Of a DNA stretch of 64,000 nucleotides, positions 47,497-56,472 are shown one piece after another; positions within the stretch are counted from its first letter, which is position 1; every line of letters starts with the position of its first letter. Below the pieces are notes generated by a model. The model was not told the origin of the DNA and did not search any database. It saw only the letters and a program-made list of their open reading frames with translations. Origin of the DNA: Nitrosomonas sp. (GTDB taxonomy: Bacteria; Pseudomonadota; Gammaproteobacteria; Burkholderiales; Nitrosomonadaceae). The stretch lies in assembly GCA_024281995.1 (NCBI GenBank), contig JAMWZW010000012.1, positions 1-64,000 on the forward strand, written 5' to 3'. The translations under genes were made by a program, and so were the position numbers.

Positions 47497-48561
47497 TTGC
47501 AATATCAAAATTCTCAGCACGAATGGTCGATAGAGCTGCTTCGCGGCATAGCAGCACTGATGGTGGTATTTGCGCACTATTATCCGTTAGCGGGTATCGA
47601 GCCTGGTCTGCTGAAATTTTTCTTCTCCGGCGTCGATTTGTTTTTTGTAATCAGTGGATTTGTATTTGCACCTTATCTATTTGGCAAACAATTCGCCGTC
47701 GTGCCTTTTATGATACGCCGCATATTCCGTATTTATCCGCTTTACTTGGCGGCGTTATTCGCTTACATCGCTTTGCATCTTTATCAGAACCTTGCAATCG
47801 AGCATATTGCGGCACATCTGTTTTTTCTGCATACCCTGGAATCAAAAGCAATCGCTTTTTATTACAATCCTGCTTTCTGGAGTTTGCCTCCTGAAGTTGA
47901 ATTTTACCTCTTCCTGCCTTTGTGGCTGCTCATTGTCAATCGAATCCGGCACTATGCCATCATTTTCCCCATCGCACTGATCGCACATTTAGTCATTGCG
48001 TTCTTGTCTCCGGCCAATGCAGGAGAAATTAATTTCTGGGCAATACTGGCCATTCATTTGCCCGGAATGCTCATCGAATTTTTATTAGGAGCAATTGTTT
48101 GGCGAGTCATTACACAATCGAAAAACTTATCCTTGCGCCTAATCCTGTTGTTGATCGGATTTATTTTCTGGATAACCCTTGCACAGATTTTCTCGTCGCG
48201 GGGTGACGGTGTAATCGCTTCCGATCCCATACTCCGCGGCAATATGGGTTTGTTCGCCGCACTGACGTACAGCATAATACTGTGCGGATGGATAGGATTG
48301 ATCAAACAATGTCCCCAGTGGCTTAGGCAGTGTTCTATCATCCTTGGTAATTTGAGTTATGGTATCTATCTGTTTCACAATGCCATGCCCATTGCTCTCC
48401 AAAAATTATCGAGCCACATTTCGGACACCTCCTTCGCAGTAATCTGCTTCGTATGCACCTTGCTGATAGCTACCCTTGCGCATATTGTCGTTGAAGCGCC
48501 TTTACGAAAATTGGGACGGCAGTGGGCTGCAAACATTCAAACCTCTTCAGCTCAAAAATAG
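47497..48561 (+). CDS. Acyltransferase 3 family membrane protein
   Basis: The 354-residue protein has about ten membrane helices and the family signature IELLRGIAALMVVFAHY near the N-terminus, with the conserved His, then FFVISGFVFAP and RRIFRIYPLY. These enzymes O-acetylate or O-acylate surface sugars at the inner membrane. The start is TTG 47497, with GAGGA six bases upstream; a nearby ATG is out of frame. It stands alone between the CYTH-CHAD gene and the DsrE-like gene. Confidence 0.88.
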   Translation: MQYQNSQHEWSIELLRGIAALMVVFAHYYPLAGIEPGLLKFFFSGVDLFFVISGFVFAPYLFGKQFAVVPFMIRRIFRIYPLYLAALFAYIALHLYQNLAIEHIAAHLFFLHTLESKAIAFYYNPAFWSLPPEVEFYLFLPLWLLIVNRIRHYAIIFPIALIAHLVIAFLSPANAGEINFWAILAIHLPGMLIEFLLGAIVWRVITQSKNLSLRLILLLIGFIFWITLAQIFSSRGDGVIASDPILRGNMGLFAALTYSIILCGWIGLIKQCPQWLRQCSIILGNLSYGIYLFHNAMPIALQKLSSHISDTSFAVICFVCTLLIATLAHIVVEAPLRKLGRQWAANIQTSSAQK

Positions 48562-48848
48562 CTATTAAATCATGTTTCGTTTCTGAAACTCAGCTTCTAT
48601 TCAATCTCATTTTTATTTCAAAGGATGGGGTAGAACCGATTGTCCTCCAGGCTAATCCATTTCTGTCTTTTTCCGGGAAATTGATATAACGGGCATTAAT
48701 TTTATGTCCATTTTTTGTCCACTTTACATTATTGCCTAGCCATCGCCAGCAAGGGATTATCTTTATCGTGCTTGGTTATTTTTTTCTGCACTTTAACAGG
48801 GATAACAATCATTTTTACATTCAAATTTTTAAGAATAATGAGGATATT

Positions 48849-49322
48849 ATGATGAAATCAAATGTTTTGCGATCTTGGCTAACCCTTATCGTTGCAATGT
48901 TAACGCTCATCCTGGGCCCGATCGCAGCCAGTCACGCTGAAGATGGGTCAGATAAGAGCAAAGCCCAGAATATTGTGGTGCATCTAGGGCAAGCAACCAA
49001 CGATTTGCATTCTGCACACATGGCGCTCAGGATTGGTACCAATCTGTTGCAACACCGCGCCAAAGTTACGTTATTTCTTGATCGCGAAGGTGTTCGCTTG
49101 GCTGACAGCAGAATTCCATGGGAGAATCTGACTTGGGCTGGTAATAATATTGCAGACGAATTTGATGAATTCGTTAATACAGGCGGAAAAGTTTTGGTTT
49201 GTCCGGGTTGTGCTGCTGACGCAGGCATTACTGCAAGTGATTTACGTCCTGGCGCAACCATGGGGAATCCCGATTCAATTGCAAAAACCTTGTTGCGTGC
49301 CGACAAAATTATTGACTATTAA
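48849..49322 (+). CDS. Exported DsrE-family protein
   Basis: I chose ATG 48849, with GAGGAT upstream, because a signal peptide starts there (MMKSNVLRSWL to ASHA, about 29 residues). The mature part has the DsrE fold: NIVVHLGQATNDLHSAHMAL, VTLFLDREGVRLA and VLVCPGCAADAGI with two Cys. DsrE-like proteins take part in sulfur transfer, but a periplasmic location makes that unclear. No sulfur genes are nearby. Confidence 0.82.
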   Translation: MMKSNVLRSWLTLIVAMLTLILGPIAASHAEDGSDKSKAQNIVVHLGQATNDLHSAHMALRIGTNLLQHRAKVTLFLDREGVRLADSRIPWENLTWAGNNIADEFDEFVNTGGKVLVCPGCAADAGITASDLRPGATMGNPDSIAKTLLRADKIIDY

Positions 49323-49380
49323 TTGCTTTGAACTTGTGACAATAATCTGAAAAAGTGTAAAAAGTAATCTGCATGCGCTT

Positions 49381-49414
49381 TAATACCTGCCGAGTATCGA
49401 TTCGGCAGGTATTA
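49381..49414. terminator. Perfect 13-bp hairpin in a convergent gap
   Basis: TAATACCTGCCGA pairs perfectly with TCGGCAGGTATTA around an eight-base loop. It lies 58 bases after the DsrE-like gene and 91 bases before the end of the convergent NlpC gene. Neither side has a strong T tract. A bidirectional terminator or a repeat is likely. Confidence 0.55.
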
Positions 49415-49505
49415 GTTGTAGGAGTTCAAATGTAAAATGTCAACAGACCCTAGCAGGAAGTTTTTCATCAAACCGTCGCAAATACTCTATTTTTCTGTAG
49501 TTTCT

Positions 49506-50003
49506 TTATATCCTGACCGATTTCCAATAATTAAATTTCCAATAAGCATGGTCTAATTTAGATATTGTTACTCCCTTTTTCTCAGATGCGTGAAGGAATT
49601 TATTTTTTTCCAGATAAATTCCTACATGACTTGAGGTAATACCAGTTTTAAAAAAAACAAGATCCCCAGATCTTAGATCACTCTTTTTAATCTCTTTACC
49701 GAGTTTTGCCTGCATCCAAGTTGTTCGTGGCAAATCCAAACCAAGTCTGGATTTAAACGTCAAATATACAAATCCTGAGCAGTCAATCCCATGCTGACTT
49801 AAACCACCCCGTTGATAACGCACGCCTTGCCAGTCATTAAATTGAGAATAAAGTGCTTCTTTGATAGCACTGGTATCTGTTAATCTATCTGCAGGAGCAT
49901 GGAAATTAAACTTTGTCGAATTGTTTTTCTGAAACAATCCACAGCTCACTAGTACACTACAAATAGTAACTAAATAAACTAACCGTAAGACATTTCTTCG
50001 CAT
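49506..50003 (-). CDS. NlpC/P60-family lipoprotein
   Basis: The 165-residue product begins with a lipoprotein signal ending in LVSCG, so Cys21 or so is probably lipidated. The NlpC/P60 catalytic triad is visible: Cys in GIDCSGFVYL, His in SSHVGIYL and a later His in FLHASEK. It should be a peptidoglycan endopeptidase of the cell envelope. It follows cheB on the same strand by 47 bases but is probably functionally separate. Confidence 0.9.
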   Translation of the reverse strand: MRRNVLRLVYLVTICSVLVSCGLFQKNNSTKFNFHAPADRLTDTSAIKEALYSQFNDWQGVRYQRGGLSQHGIDCSGFVYLTFKSRLGLDLPRTTWMQAKLGKEIKKSDLRSGDLVFFKTGITSSHVGIYLEKNKFLHASEKKGVTISKLDHAYWKFNYWKSVRI

Positions 50004-50050
50004 TGATATTGTTTTACTTTACACAAATCAATAGTACATACTGATAAACC

Positions 50051-51130
50051 CTAAATTCGGCTGCTACGTGCCCCCATACTTGACAGTTTAAATAATACGC
50101 ATTTCGCCATATCCTTCAACGACACAATTTCGTCTACTCCGCCAGCTGCAATCGCTTCTTTTGGCATCCCAAAAACAACACAACTTGCTTCATCCTGTGC
50201 AAAATTGTAGGCACCTGCTTTATGCATTTCTAACATACCCGCTGCACCATCTTTACCCATGCCGGTGAGAATAACACCTACTGCATTCTTACCCGCGCAG
50301 TTAGCTGCTGAACGAAATAGTACATCAACCGAAGGACGATGTCGACTAACCGGTTCTCCTTGATTTAATTCAGTCATGTAATTTGCGCCACTGCGTTTTA
50401 GCAATAAATGCGAATGCCCCGGTGCAATAAAGGCATGGCCTGGTAAAACTCTTTCGCCACCTTTTGCTTCAATTACAGATATTTTACATATACTATTCAA
50501 TCGATTAGCAAATGACTTAGTAAAACCTTCTGGCATGTGCTGAGTCACTAAAATACCTGGAGAATCAGGAGGCATTTGAATCAAAAATTCTTTAATTGCT
50601 TCTGTACCACCAGTTGAAGCACCTACAATTATCAGTTTCTCAGTTGAAGCAACTCGATTGGAAATCGCTGGTAAAACGGCATCTGCTGTTGCACTTTTCA
50701 TTATTGTCATAGGCGCAGAGCGCTTTAGTCTCGCCGACTTTGCAATACGAATTTTATTTGCAATATTTTTACCGTACTCTTTCAATCCCGATGCGATATC
50801 AATTTTAGGCTTAGCTACAAAATCAACTGCACCCAACTCCAGCGCACGAAACGTTATATCCGAACCTTTTTCAGTAAGTGTTGAAACCATGACTACTGGC
50901 ATTGGCCTCAAACGCATTAATTTTTCCAGAAAATCTAATCCATCCATTTTCGGCATCTCAACGTCCAATGTCAGCACATCAGGATTTTTTTCTCGAATCA
51001 TTTCTCGTGCCACTAAAGGATCAGTGGCGGTGCCAATAACTTCCATATCAGGTTGATCATTGATGATCTCAGTTAACAATTTACGAATTAAAGCTGAATC
51101 ATCAACAACTAAGACTGTGATTTTTTTCAT
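50051..51130 (-). CDS. cheB: Chemotaxis methylesterase/deamidase CheB
   Basis: I chose ATG 51130; a TTG at 51142 is an alternative. The receiver domain has LVVDDSALI and phosphoacceptor Asp56 in [12 protein letters not shown]. The effector domain has the catalytic Ser in [10 protein letters not shown], His in TQHMPEGFT and Asp in GMGKDGAAG. CheB removes methyl groups from chemoreceptors when phosphorylated by CheA. It is the last of cheR-cheD-cheB, with 12 bases to cheD. Confidence 0.96.
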   Translation of the reverse strand: MKKITVLVVDDSALIRKLLTEIINDQPDMEVIGTATDPLVAREMIREKNPDVLTLDVEMPKMDGLDFLEKLMRLRPMPVVMVSTLTEKGSDITFRALELGAVDFVAKPKIDIASGLKEYGKNIANKIRIAKSARLKRSAPMTIMKSATADAVLPAISNRVASTEKLIIVGASTGGTEAIKEFLIQMPPDSPGILVTQHMPEGFTKSFANRLNSICKISVIEAKGGERVLPGHAFIAPGHSHLLLKRSGANYMTELNQGEPVSRHRPSVDVLFRSAANCAGKNAVGVILTGMGKDGAAGMLEMHKAGAYNFAQDEASCVVFGMPKEAIAAGGVDEIVSLKDMAKCVLFKLSSMGARSSRI

Positions 51131-51142
51131 GATCAAGCTCAA

Positions 51143-51754
51143 TTAAGAAAATAATTCTATCTCACCGCCACTATCAGCTTTTTGTAACTGCTGTTTATAA
51201 TCTTTTTCACGCTGAGAAATAGTTGTGTTATGTACATTACGTAATTTCTTTACCAACACTTTGTTATTTTTGGGAAAAAAATAGACTTTCCGTGGATAAA
51301 TATCTACTAAATCTTGTGCAACAATTCGTATCTTTTCTGTTTGTAGGAACTTCAAAACGAAATCAGCATTTCGTTGCCCTACATTTGCAACTGTCAAGCC
51401 ATCTAACACATTTCCACCACCGAATACTTTTGCTTCTAGATTACACCGGCGGGCTCCCAATTTTAGTAATTGATTAATAAGTATTTCCATTGCATAAGTA
51501 CCATAGCGTGCCGACGCATTTAATGGATTAGCAATATCTCCGCTTCCATCTGGCAGCATGAAATGATTCATGCCCCCAATGCCACTATAACAATCACGTA
51601 TGCAGGCCGAAACACATGAACCTAATACCGTTACAAGCAATATATTTTTGTCTGTTACATAATATTCACCTGGAAGCAATTTAACAGCTTCACTATTAAA
51701 GCTCTTGTCAAAATAAAAGTTGCTCGCAACTTGCTCATCGACAATTTCAGCCAT
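51143..51754 (-). CDS. cheD: Chemoreceptor glutamine deamidase CheD
   Basis: The 203-residue protein has the CheD core LGSCVSACIRD with the catalytic Cys, GGMNHFMLPDG with His, and AKVFGGGNVLDGL. It deamidates receptor glutamines. It is packed between cheR (4 bases) and cheB. Its C-terminal tail, GGEIELFS, resembles the tail of the CheZ-like protein encoded at 55670-56248. Confidence 0.95.
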   Translation of the reverse strand: MAEIVDEQVASNFYFDKSFNSEAVKLLPGEYYVTDKNILLVTVLGSCVSACIRDCYSGIGGMNHFMLPDGSGDIANPLNASARYGTYAMEILINQLLKLGARRCNLEAKVFGGGNVLDGLTVANVGQRNADFVLKFLQTEKIRIVAQDLVDIYPRKVYFFPKNNKVLVKKLRNVHNTTISQREKDYKQQLQKADSGGEIELFS

Positions 51755-51758
51755 ACTG

Positions 51759-52622
51759 TCACCTTTGCTTGTTTGCTAACTCATATACAGTTTTCTCGCG
51801 CAATTTGAATAAATCAGCCGCATGCTGAAAACTCTCAGAGTGGCCCGCAAACAATAGTCCGTCAGGAGCCAACAATGGTACAAATTTATTTAGAATTTTG
51901 TATTGAGTAGGTTTATCAAAATATATCATTACGTTACGGCAAAATATTGCATCAAAAGGACCTCGTACTGGCCAATTCTCATCCAGCAAATTTAGTTGCC
52001 GAAAAGTAATCATATTCCGCAACTCAGGACGGACTCTTGCCGATCCTGCATGATGCCCCTTACCTTTCAAAAAAAATTGCCGGAGTTTGTCCTTTGGTAC
52101 TTTTTCTAACTTATCGAGTGGATAAATTCCCAACTGGGCTTTTGCAAGTACATTCGTATCTAGATCAGTCGCCAAAATATGTACTGGCGGTGTAAATGAC
52201 TTGAACGCCTGCACCATCGCCATTGCCATAGAATAAGGTTCCTCACCAGTAGAAGATGCACTACACCATAGTTGAATTTTTTTTTGATTCTTGCGTTGCT
52301 CGATGTGCTTCTCAAGGATAGGAAAGTGATGTTGCTCACGAAAAAAAGCAGTAAGATTGGTAGTTAGCGCGTTTGTGAATGCTTCTAGTTCATTCGCATC
52401 TCCACTTTCAAGGAAATTTAGATAATCATGGAAGCTATTTAAGCTATTAGCACGTACTCGTCGAGCAAGACGACTGTAAACCATATTTTGTTTACTAGAA
52501 GAAAGCGAAATGCCAGCATGTTTGTAAATCAGCTTCTTAATACGCTCAAAATCAGCTTCAGTAAAAGCATATTCACGTGATTTATTATCATAAATCTTTT
52601 CAAAATCTGAAGCTCTGTCCAT
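51759..52622 (-). CDS. cheR: Chemoreceptor methyltransferase CheR
   Basis: The 287-residue protein has the N-terminal helical domain (IKKLIYKHAGISLSSSKQNM) and the SAM-binding domain (LWCSASSTGEEPYSMAMAM, ILATDLDTNVLAKA, FDAIFCRNVMIYFDKPTQ). It methylates receptor glutamates. It is the first gene of cheR-cheD-cheB and lies 308 bases after cheA. Confidence 0.95.
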   Translation of the reverse strand: MDRASDFEKIYDNKSREYAFTEADFERIKKLIYKHAGISLSSSKQNMVYSRLARRVRANSLNSFHDYLNFLESGDANELEAFTNALTTNLTAFFREQHHFPILEKHIEQRKNQKKIQLWCSASSTGEEPYSMAMAMVQAFKSFTPPVHILATDLDTNVLAKAQLGIYPLDKLEKVPKDKLRQFFLKGKGHHAGSARVRPELRNMITFRQLNLLDENWPVRGPFDAIFCRNVMIYFDKPTQYKILNKFVPLLAPDGLLFAGHSESFQHAADLFKLREKTVYELANKQR

Positions 52623-52930
52623 AATATCGCACTCATTAGAATTAGATAATTTTTTAACACGAAGTTCTATTCAATAATTAATTGAATAGAATAAAATTAT
52701 TATGCTTAAATAAGCATTCTTAGTAAGAATCAAGAACTGCTTTTGTTGAATAAATTTCCTATTTAGGTTTTGGTTTCTACATTAAATGTACACGCTTTTC
52801 TATCTTTTGAATCAAGCAAAATCAGCGACCTACATACAACTGACTCAGTTTCAGTAATTTTGCTATTTCAGGTATGCTGGATTCCGTAACTCAATATAAT
52901 TTTTGCCTATACAAAAAAGGCGAAAATTAA
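52623..52930. other. Gap between cheA and cheR
   Basis: About 308 AT-rich bases. In many betaproteobacteria cheW and a chemoreceptor gene lie at this point; no trace of either is visible here. It presumably holds a promoter for cheR-cheD-cheB. Confidence 0.5.
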
Positions 52931-55117
52931 TTAAACGATCTCTTGCTGAGAGGCTAGTACTAATGCTGCTGCATCAAGTATTAGCGCTACCTTTCCATCG
53001 CCCATAATTGTTGCTCCTGAAACACCCTGCACTCTTCGATAATTACTCTCAAGACTTTTAATAACGACTTGGTGCTGTCCAATCAAATCATCCACAAATA
53101 ATGCAGCTTTATGACCTTCAGCTTCCAAAATAACAAGAATTCCTTCATTAACAGCGGTCACATTTGAACGTAAATTAAAGATTTCATGCAAGGCAATTAC
53201 CGGCAAATACTCCCCGCGAACCTGTACAACACGACCTCGACCACTTACACTCTTTACATCGGAAATACTGGGTTGTAATGATTCGGTAATATAATTAAGT
53301 GGCACTATGAACATTTGATTACCAACAGCAACTGACAATCCATCAAGGATAGCGAGTGTTAATGGCAAACGAATAGAAATACGCGTCTCAACCCCAAATT
53401 TTGATTCGATATCAATACGTCCGCCGATACTTTGGATATTACGTTTTACTACATCCATTCCAACACCTCGCCCAGAGACATCTGTGATTGCCTCTGCTGT
53501 GGAAAAACCTGCTTCAAATATCAGTAACCAAACTTCCTGATCTGTCATGCCATCATGTACTGACAAACCACGTTCCTTGGCTTTTTCAAGAATCTTGTCT
53601 CGATTTAAACCGGCACCATCATCGCTGACTTCGATAACAATGCTACCCCCTTGATGAAATGCGCGTAAAGTGATCGTACCCTGTGTTGGCTTACCCGCTG
53701 CAATTCTTTTCTCAGGCATTTCTATACCATGATCCAAGCTATTTCTTACTAAATGTGTTAAGGGATCAGCAATTTTCTCAATTAATCCTTTGTCTAATTC
53801 CGTATTCTCACCAACCGTTTTAAGTTCAACACGCTTATTTAATTTTGACGCCAAATCACGTACAACTCGTGGATATCGACTAAATACAAAACTTATCGGC
53901 ATCATTCGAATCGACATAACGGATTCCTGCAAATCTCGAGTATTCCTTTCTAATTGATTCATTCCACTATGAAGTTTCTCAAAAACTACCGGATCAAATT
54001 GTGAAGCTGTCTGAGCAAGCATCGCTTGAGTAATCACTAGCTCACCAACCAAATTAATCATTTGATCAACTTTCTCAATACTTACTCGTATTGATGAAGC
54101 TTCACCTGAAGTAGAAACGACATTAGTTTTACTTGAAGATTTATTGGATGCAATTTGCTCTTCACGATTATTATTACTAATCTTTTGTAGTTGCAAATTC
54201 TCATTGATTTCGTGATCGCCCATTTCTTTCGGCGCTGCTGGAGCTTCAGGAAAAAAACCGTAGTCCGGAGTAGTTACTATCTTAGGAATCCTTGTTCCAT
54301 CTTGATCAATCAAAAATTTCTCATCAGTATTAATTGCATCTAGAGTCTTATCTTCTATCTTCGGAATACTGGTACTATCAGAAGAAATTTCTTCAATCGT
54401 TAGCTTTGCGGGATCGACTACGAAAGCCAATGTTTCCCAAACATCCTCTTCGCAATTACTCGTAACGAGTTTCAGTCTACATATTTCTTTCTCATTCTTT
54501 AGTGTATTAACCTCCAAAACTCCCAATTGCTTCAAATTGGCAAATAAATTTTGTATTGCTGTATCACTCATTCCATAATCAGAAAACTCTATACTGTATG
54601 TATGGGAAGGCTTCAATGAATCGACAGACTCTAATGGAGGAGTATTGTTTGTATCATTCACTTTTTTCTGCGAAATGACGTTTGTTTCAGTATGGCTGAC
54701 AACCTTAATCGCCTGAGTTGATACTTGAGTATCATCACTTAAACGCTTAAGTTCTTCACAAATCGCCGTTGCCGTTGCTGGATCAGCCTGACCTTCTCCA
54801 CGATGTGCTGCTAACTGCTCTTTAATTACATCACCAGCTTTTAAAAAAGCATCAATCATCTCAATTCGTACTTCCAGTTCTCCTTTGCGCAACTTATCTA
54901 ATAATGTTTCCAACATGTGCGTAGTCTCCGTCATATCTGTAAAACCAAATGTACCTGCTCCGCCTTTAATAGAATGTGCTGCCCGAAATATGGCATTTAA
55001 ATCTTCTAAGTCTGGTGAATTCACATCAAGCCTTAGCAAACATGCCTCCATATCTGCCAATAGTTCCGAAGATTCTTCAAAAAAAATCTCATAAAATTGT
55101 TCAAGATCAGCACTCAT
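52931..55117 (-). CDS. cheA: Chemotaxis histidine kinase CheA
   Basis: The 728-residue protein has all CheA parts. P1 carries phosphorylated His48 in AHSIKGGAGTFGF. A P2-like region lies at about 170-250. P3 dimerises (VEKVDQMINLVGELVITQAM), P4 is the ATPase (HLVRNSLDHGIE, VSDDGAGL, GRGVGMDVVKRN), and P5 is CheW-like. It should phosphorylate CheY and CheB under control of receptors. It lies 119 bases after cheY. Confidence 0.96.
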   Translation of the reverse strand: MSADLEQFYEIFFEESSELLADMEACLLRLDVNSPDLEDLNAIFRAAHSIKGGAGTFGFTDMTETTHMLETLLDKLRKGELEVRIEMIDAFLKAGDVIKEQLAAHRGEGQADPATATAICEELKRLSDDTQVSTQAIKVVSHTETNVISQKKVNDTNNTPPLESVDSLKPSHTYSIEFSDYGMSDTAIQNLFANLKQLGVLEVNTLKNEKEICRLKLVTSNCEEDVWETLAFVVDPAKLTIEEISSDSTSIPKIEDKTLDAINTDEKFLIDQDGTRIPKIVTTPDYGFFPEAPAAPKEMGDHEINENLQLQKISNNNREEQIASNKSSSKTNVVSTSGEASSIRVSIEKVDQMINLVGELVITQAMLAQTASQFDPVVFEKLHSGMNQLERNTRDLQESVMSIRMMPISFVFSRYPRVVRDLASKLNKRVELKTVGENTELDKGLIEKIADPLTHLVRNSLDHGIEMPEKRIAAGKPTQGTITLRAFHQGGSIVIEVSDDGAGLNRDKILEKAKERGLSVHDGMTDQEVWLLIFEAGFSTAEAITDVSGRGVGMDVVKRNIQSIGGRIDIESKFGVETRISIRLPLTLAILDGLSVAVGNQMFIVPLNYITESLQPSISDVKSVSGRGRVVQVRGEYLPVIALHEIFNLRSNVTAVNEGILVILEAEGHKAALFVDDLIGQHQVVIKSLESNYRRVQGVSGATIMGDGKVALILDAAALVLASQQEIV

Positions 55118-55236
55118 GGGTCTTCCTATTTACAGTTATGTTGATAGCCAAGCATTTTATTAATTGATTAAATTTAGAAACTGAAGCATAAAGAAACTTA
55201 TCAATTGATTCCTACAAATTCGTACTATCAGATAAG

Positions 55237-55602
55237 TTAACCAATCACCTTATTGATCACTTCTAATAAACGTTTGGGATCAAACGGCTTGACTAACCAA
55301 CCTGTTGCACCAGCTGCTCTGCCTTTTGCCTTAATTTCATCGCCAGACTCAGTAGTCAGCATTAAAATCGGGATAGATTTGTAGTCAGCTAATTTACGTA
55401 ATAATTCAAGTAGCTTAAGTCCGTCCATTCGTGGCATATTGATATCAGTTAATACCAAATTTACTTTATGAATATTTGCCTTATCTAATGCATCTTGACC
55501 ATCAACTGCCTCAATGACTTCATAACCTGCACCTTTTAGGGTAAAGGAAACCATTTGCCGAATTGACGCAGAATCATCTACCGCAAGTATCGTTTTAGCC
55601 AT
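55237..55602 (-). CDS. cheY: Chemotaxis response regulator CheY
   Basis: The 121-residue receiver has AVDDSASIRQMV, phosphoacceptor LVLTDINMPRMDGL, the switch Thr in LMLTTESG and Lys in LVKPFDPK. It carries the flagellar-motor signal from CheA. It lies between the CheZ-like gene (67 bases) and cheA, on the same strand. Confidence 0.94.
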   Translation of the reverse strand: MAKTILAVDDSASIRQMVSFTLKGAGYEVIEAVDGQDALDKANIHKVNLVLTDINMPRMDGLKLLELLRKLADYKSIPILMLTTESGDEIKAKGRAAGATGWLVKPFDPKRLLEVINKVIG

Positions 55603-55669
55603 CTATCCCACTCCTCATAATCATATAAATAATTTCCAAATAAACAGCTTTCTAGCCAGCATACTTTCC

Positions 55670-56248
55670 CTAAAAAAGTTCGACATCACCCATTTGCATA
55701 CCTTGCTGTACGACAGGTTTTTCTTTATTTTTTGTTTTCGCCATGTTTACAGCATTTGAGAGCCCTTCATGAATCGCCTCTAAAGTTGTTGCTCCGGTCT
55801 TCCAGTTGCTCTGCCGATCAATGCGCTGCAATTCCATGTTTAGAATTTCAATTTGCTTTGCAGTATGTGCAAGTAATTGAGTCACCAAATCTCCAAATTG
55901 TAACGAAGTAATTGCCATTTCAAGTTCTTGCTCAATTTTGTCTGCAATAACCATTTGTTTCTCTAATAACTCTAGAATAGGCCTGGTACCTTCTGGGGCA
56001 GCCATTTTCTCGATAGCCAAGACCATTTCGTGATGAGATTTTGTTAATTTACTTATGTATTTAAAATTAATAACTAGATTATTAACTGCATCACTAACCA
56101 AACGATCAATTTGACCAAGCCCCATCTTGATATTCATAAAGTATTCATCGGCTTCGACGCTACACAAAACTTCATTCAGACTAACTGTTGGTGATTGATT
56201 TAAATATTGATTACCAGTCTTATCGTTGTCAGAATGTATCTCAGCCAT
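55670..56248 (-). CDS. CheZ-like CheY phosphatase
   Basis: The 192-residue protein is all helical, with a long hairpin. Asp120 and Gln124 in LQFGDLVTQLLAH match the catalytic Asp-x3-Gln of CheZ (Asp143 and Gln147 in E. coli). The N-terminal half is not close to CheZ, so it may be a shorter relative. The last residues, GDVELF, could be the CheY-docking tail that CheZ also carries at its C-terminus. Its place directly before cheY supports the role. Confidence 0.75.
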   Translation of the reverse strand: MAEIHSDNDKTGNQYLNQSPTVSLNEVLCSVEADEYFMNIKMGLGQIDRLVSDAVNNLVINFKYISKLTKSHHEMVLAIEKMAAPEGTRPILELLEKQMVIADKIEQELEMAITSLQFGDLVTQLLAHTAKQIEILNMELQRIDRQSNWKTGATTLEAIHEGLSNAVNMAKTKNKEKPVVQQGMQMGDVELF

Positions 56249-56472
56249 ACATTTCTCCTCATCTTAATAAGGGTATAAAAATGTCATATATACTCAATTA
56301 GTTAACGACATAATCAGAAATAACTTTAACTCAAAAAACGTATAAAATTATTCAAAAAAAGCAGAATTTCTCGGCATCAATTTAAATATTTCCATTACTT
56401 TTATTCTATGGAAAAAAGAGGATTTAGTTAGTAACCTATTACTTTTATTCAGAAATCAAATAAGTTCCAAAC

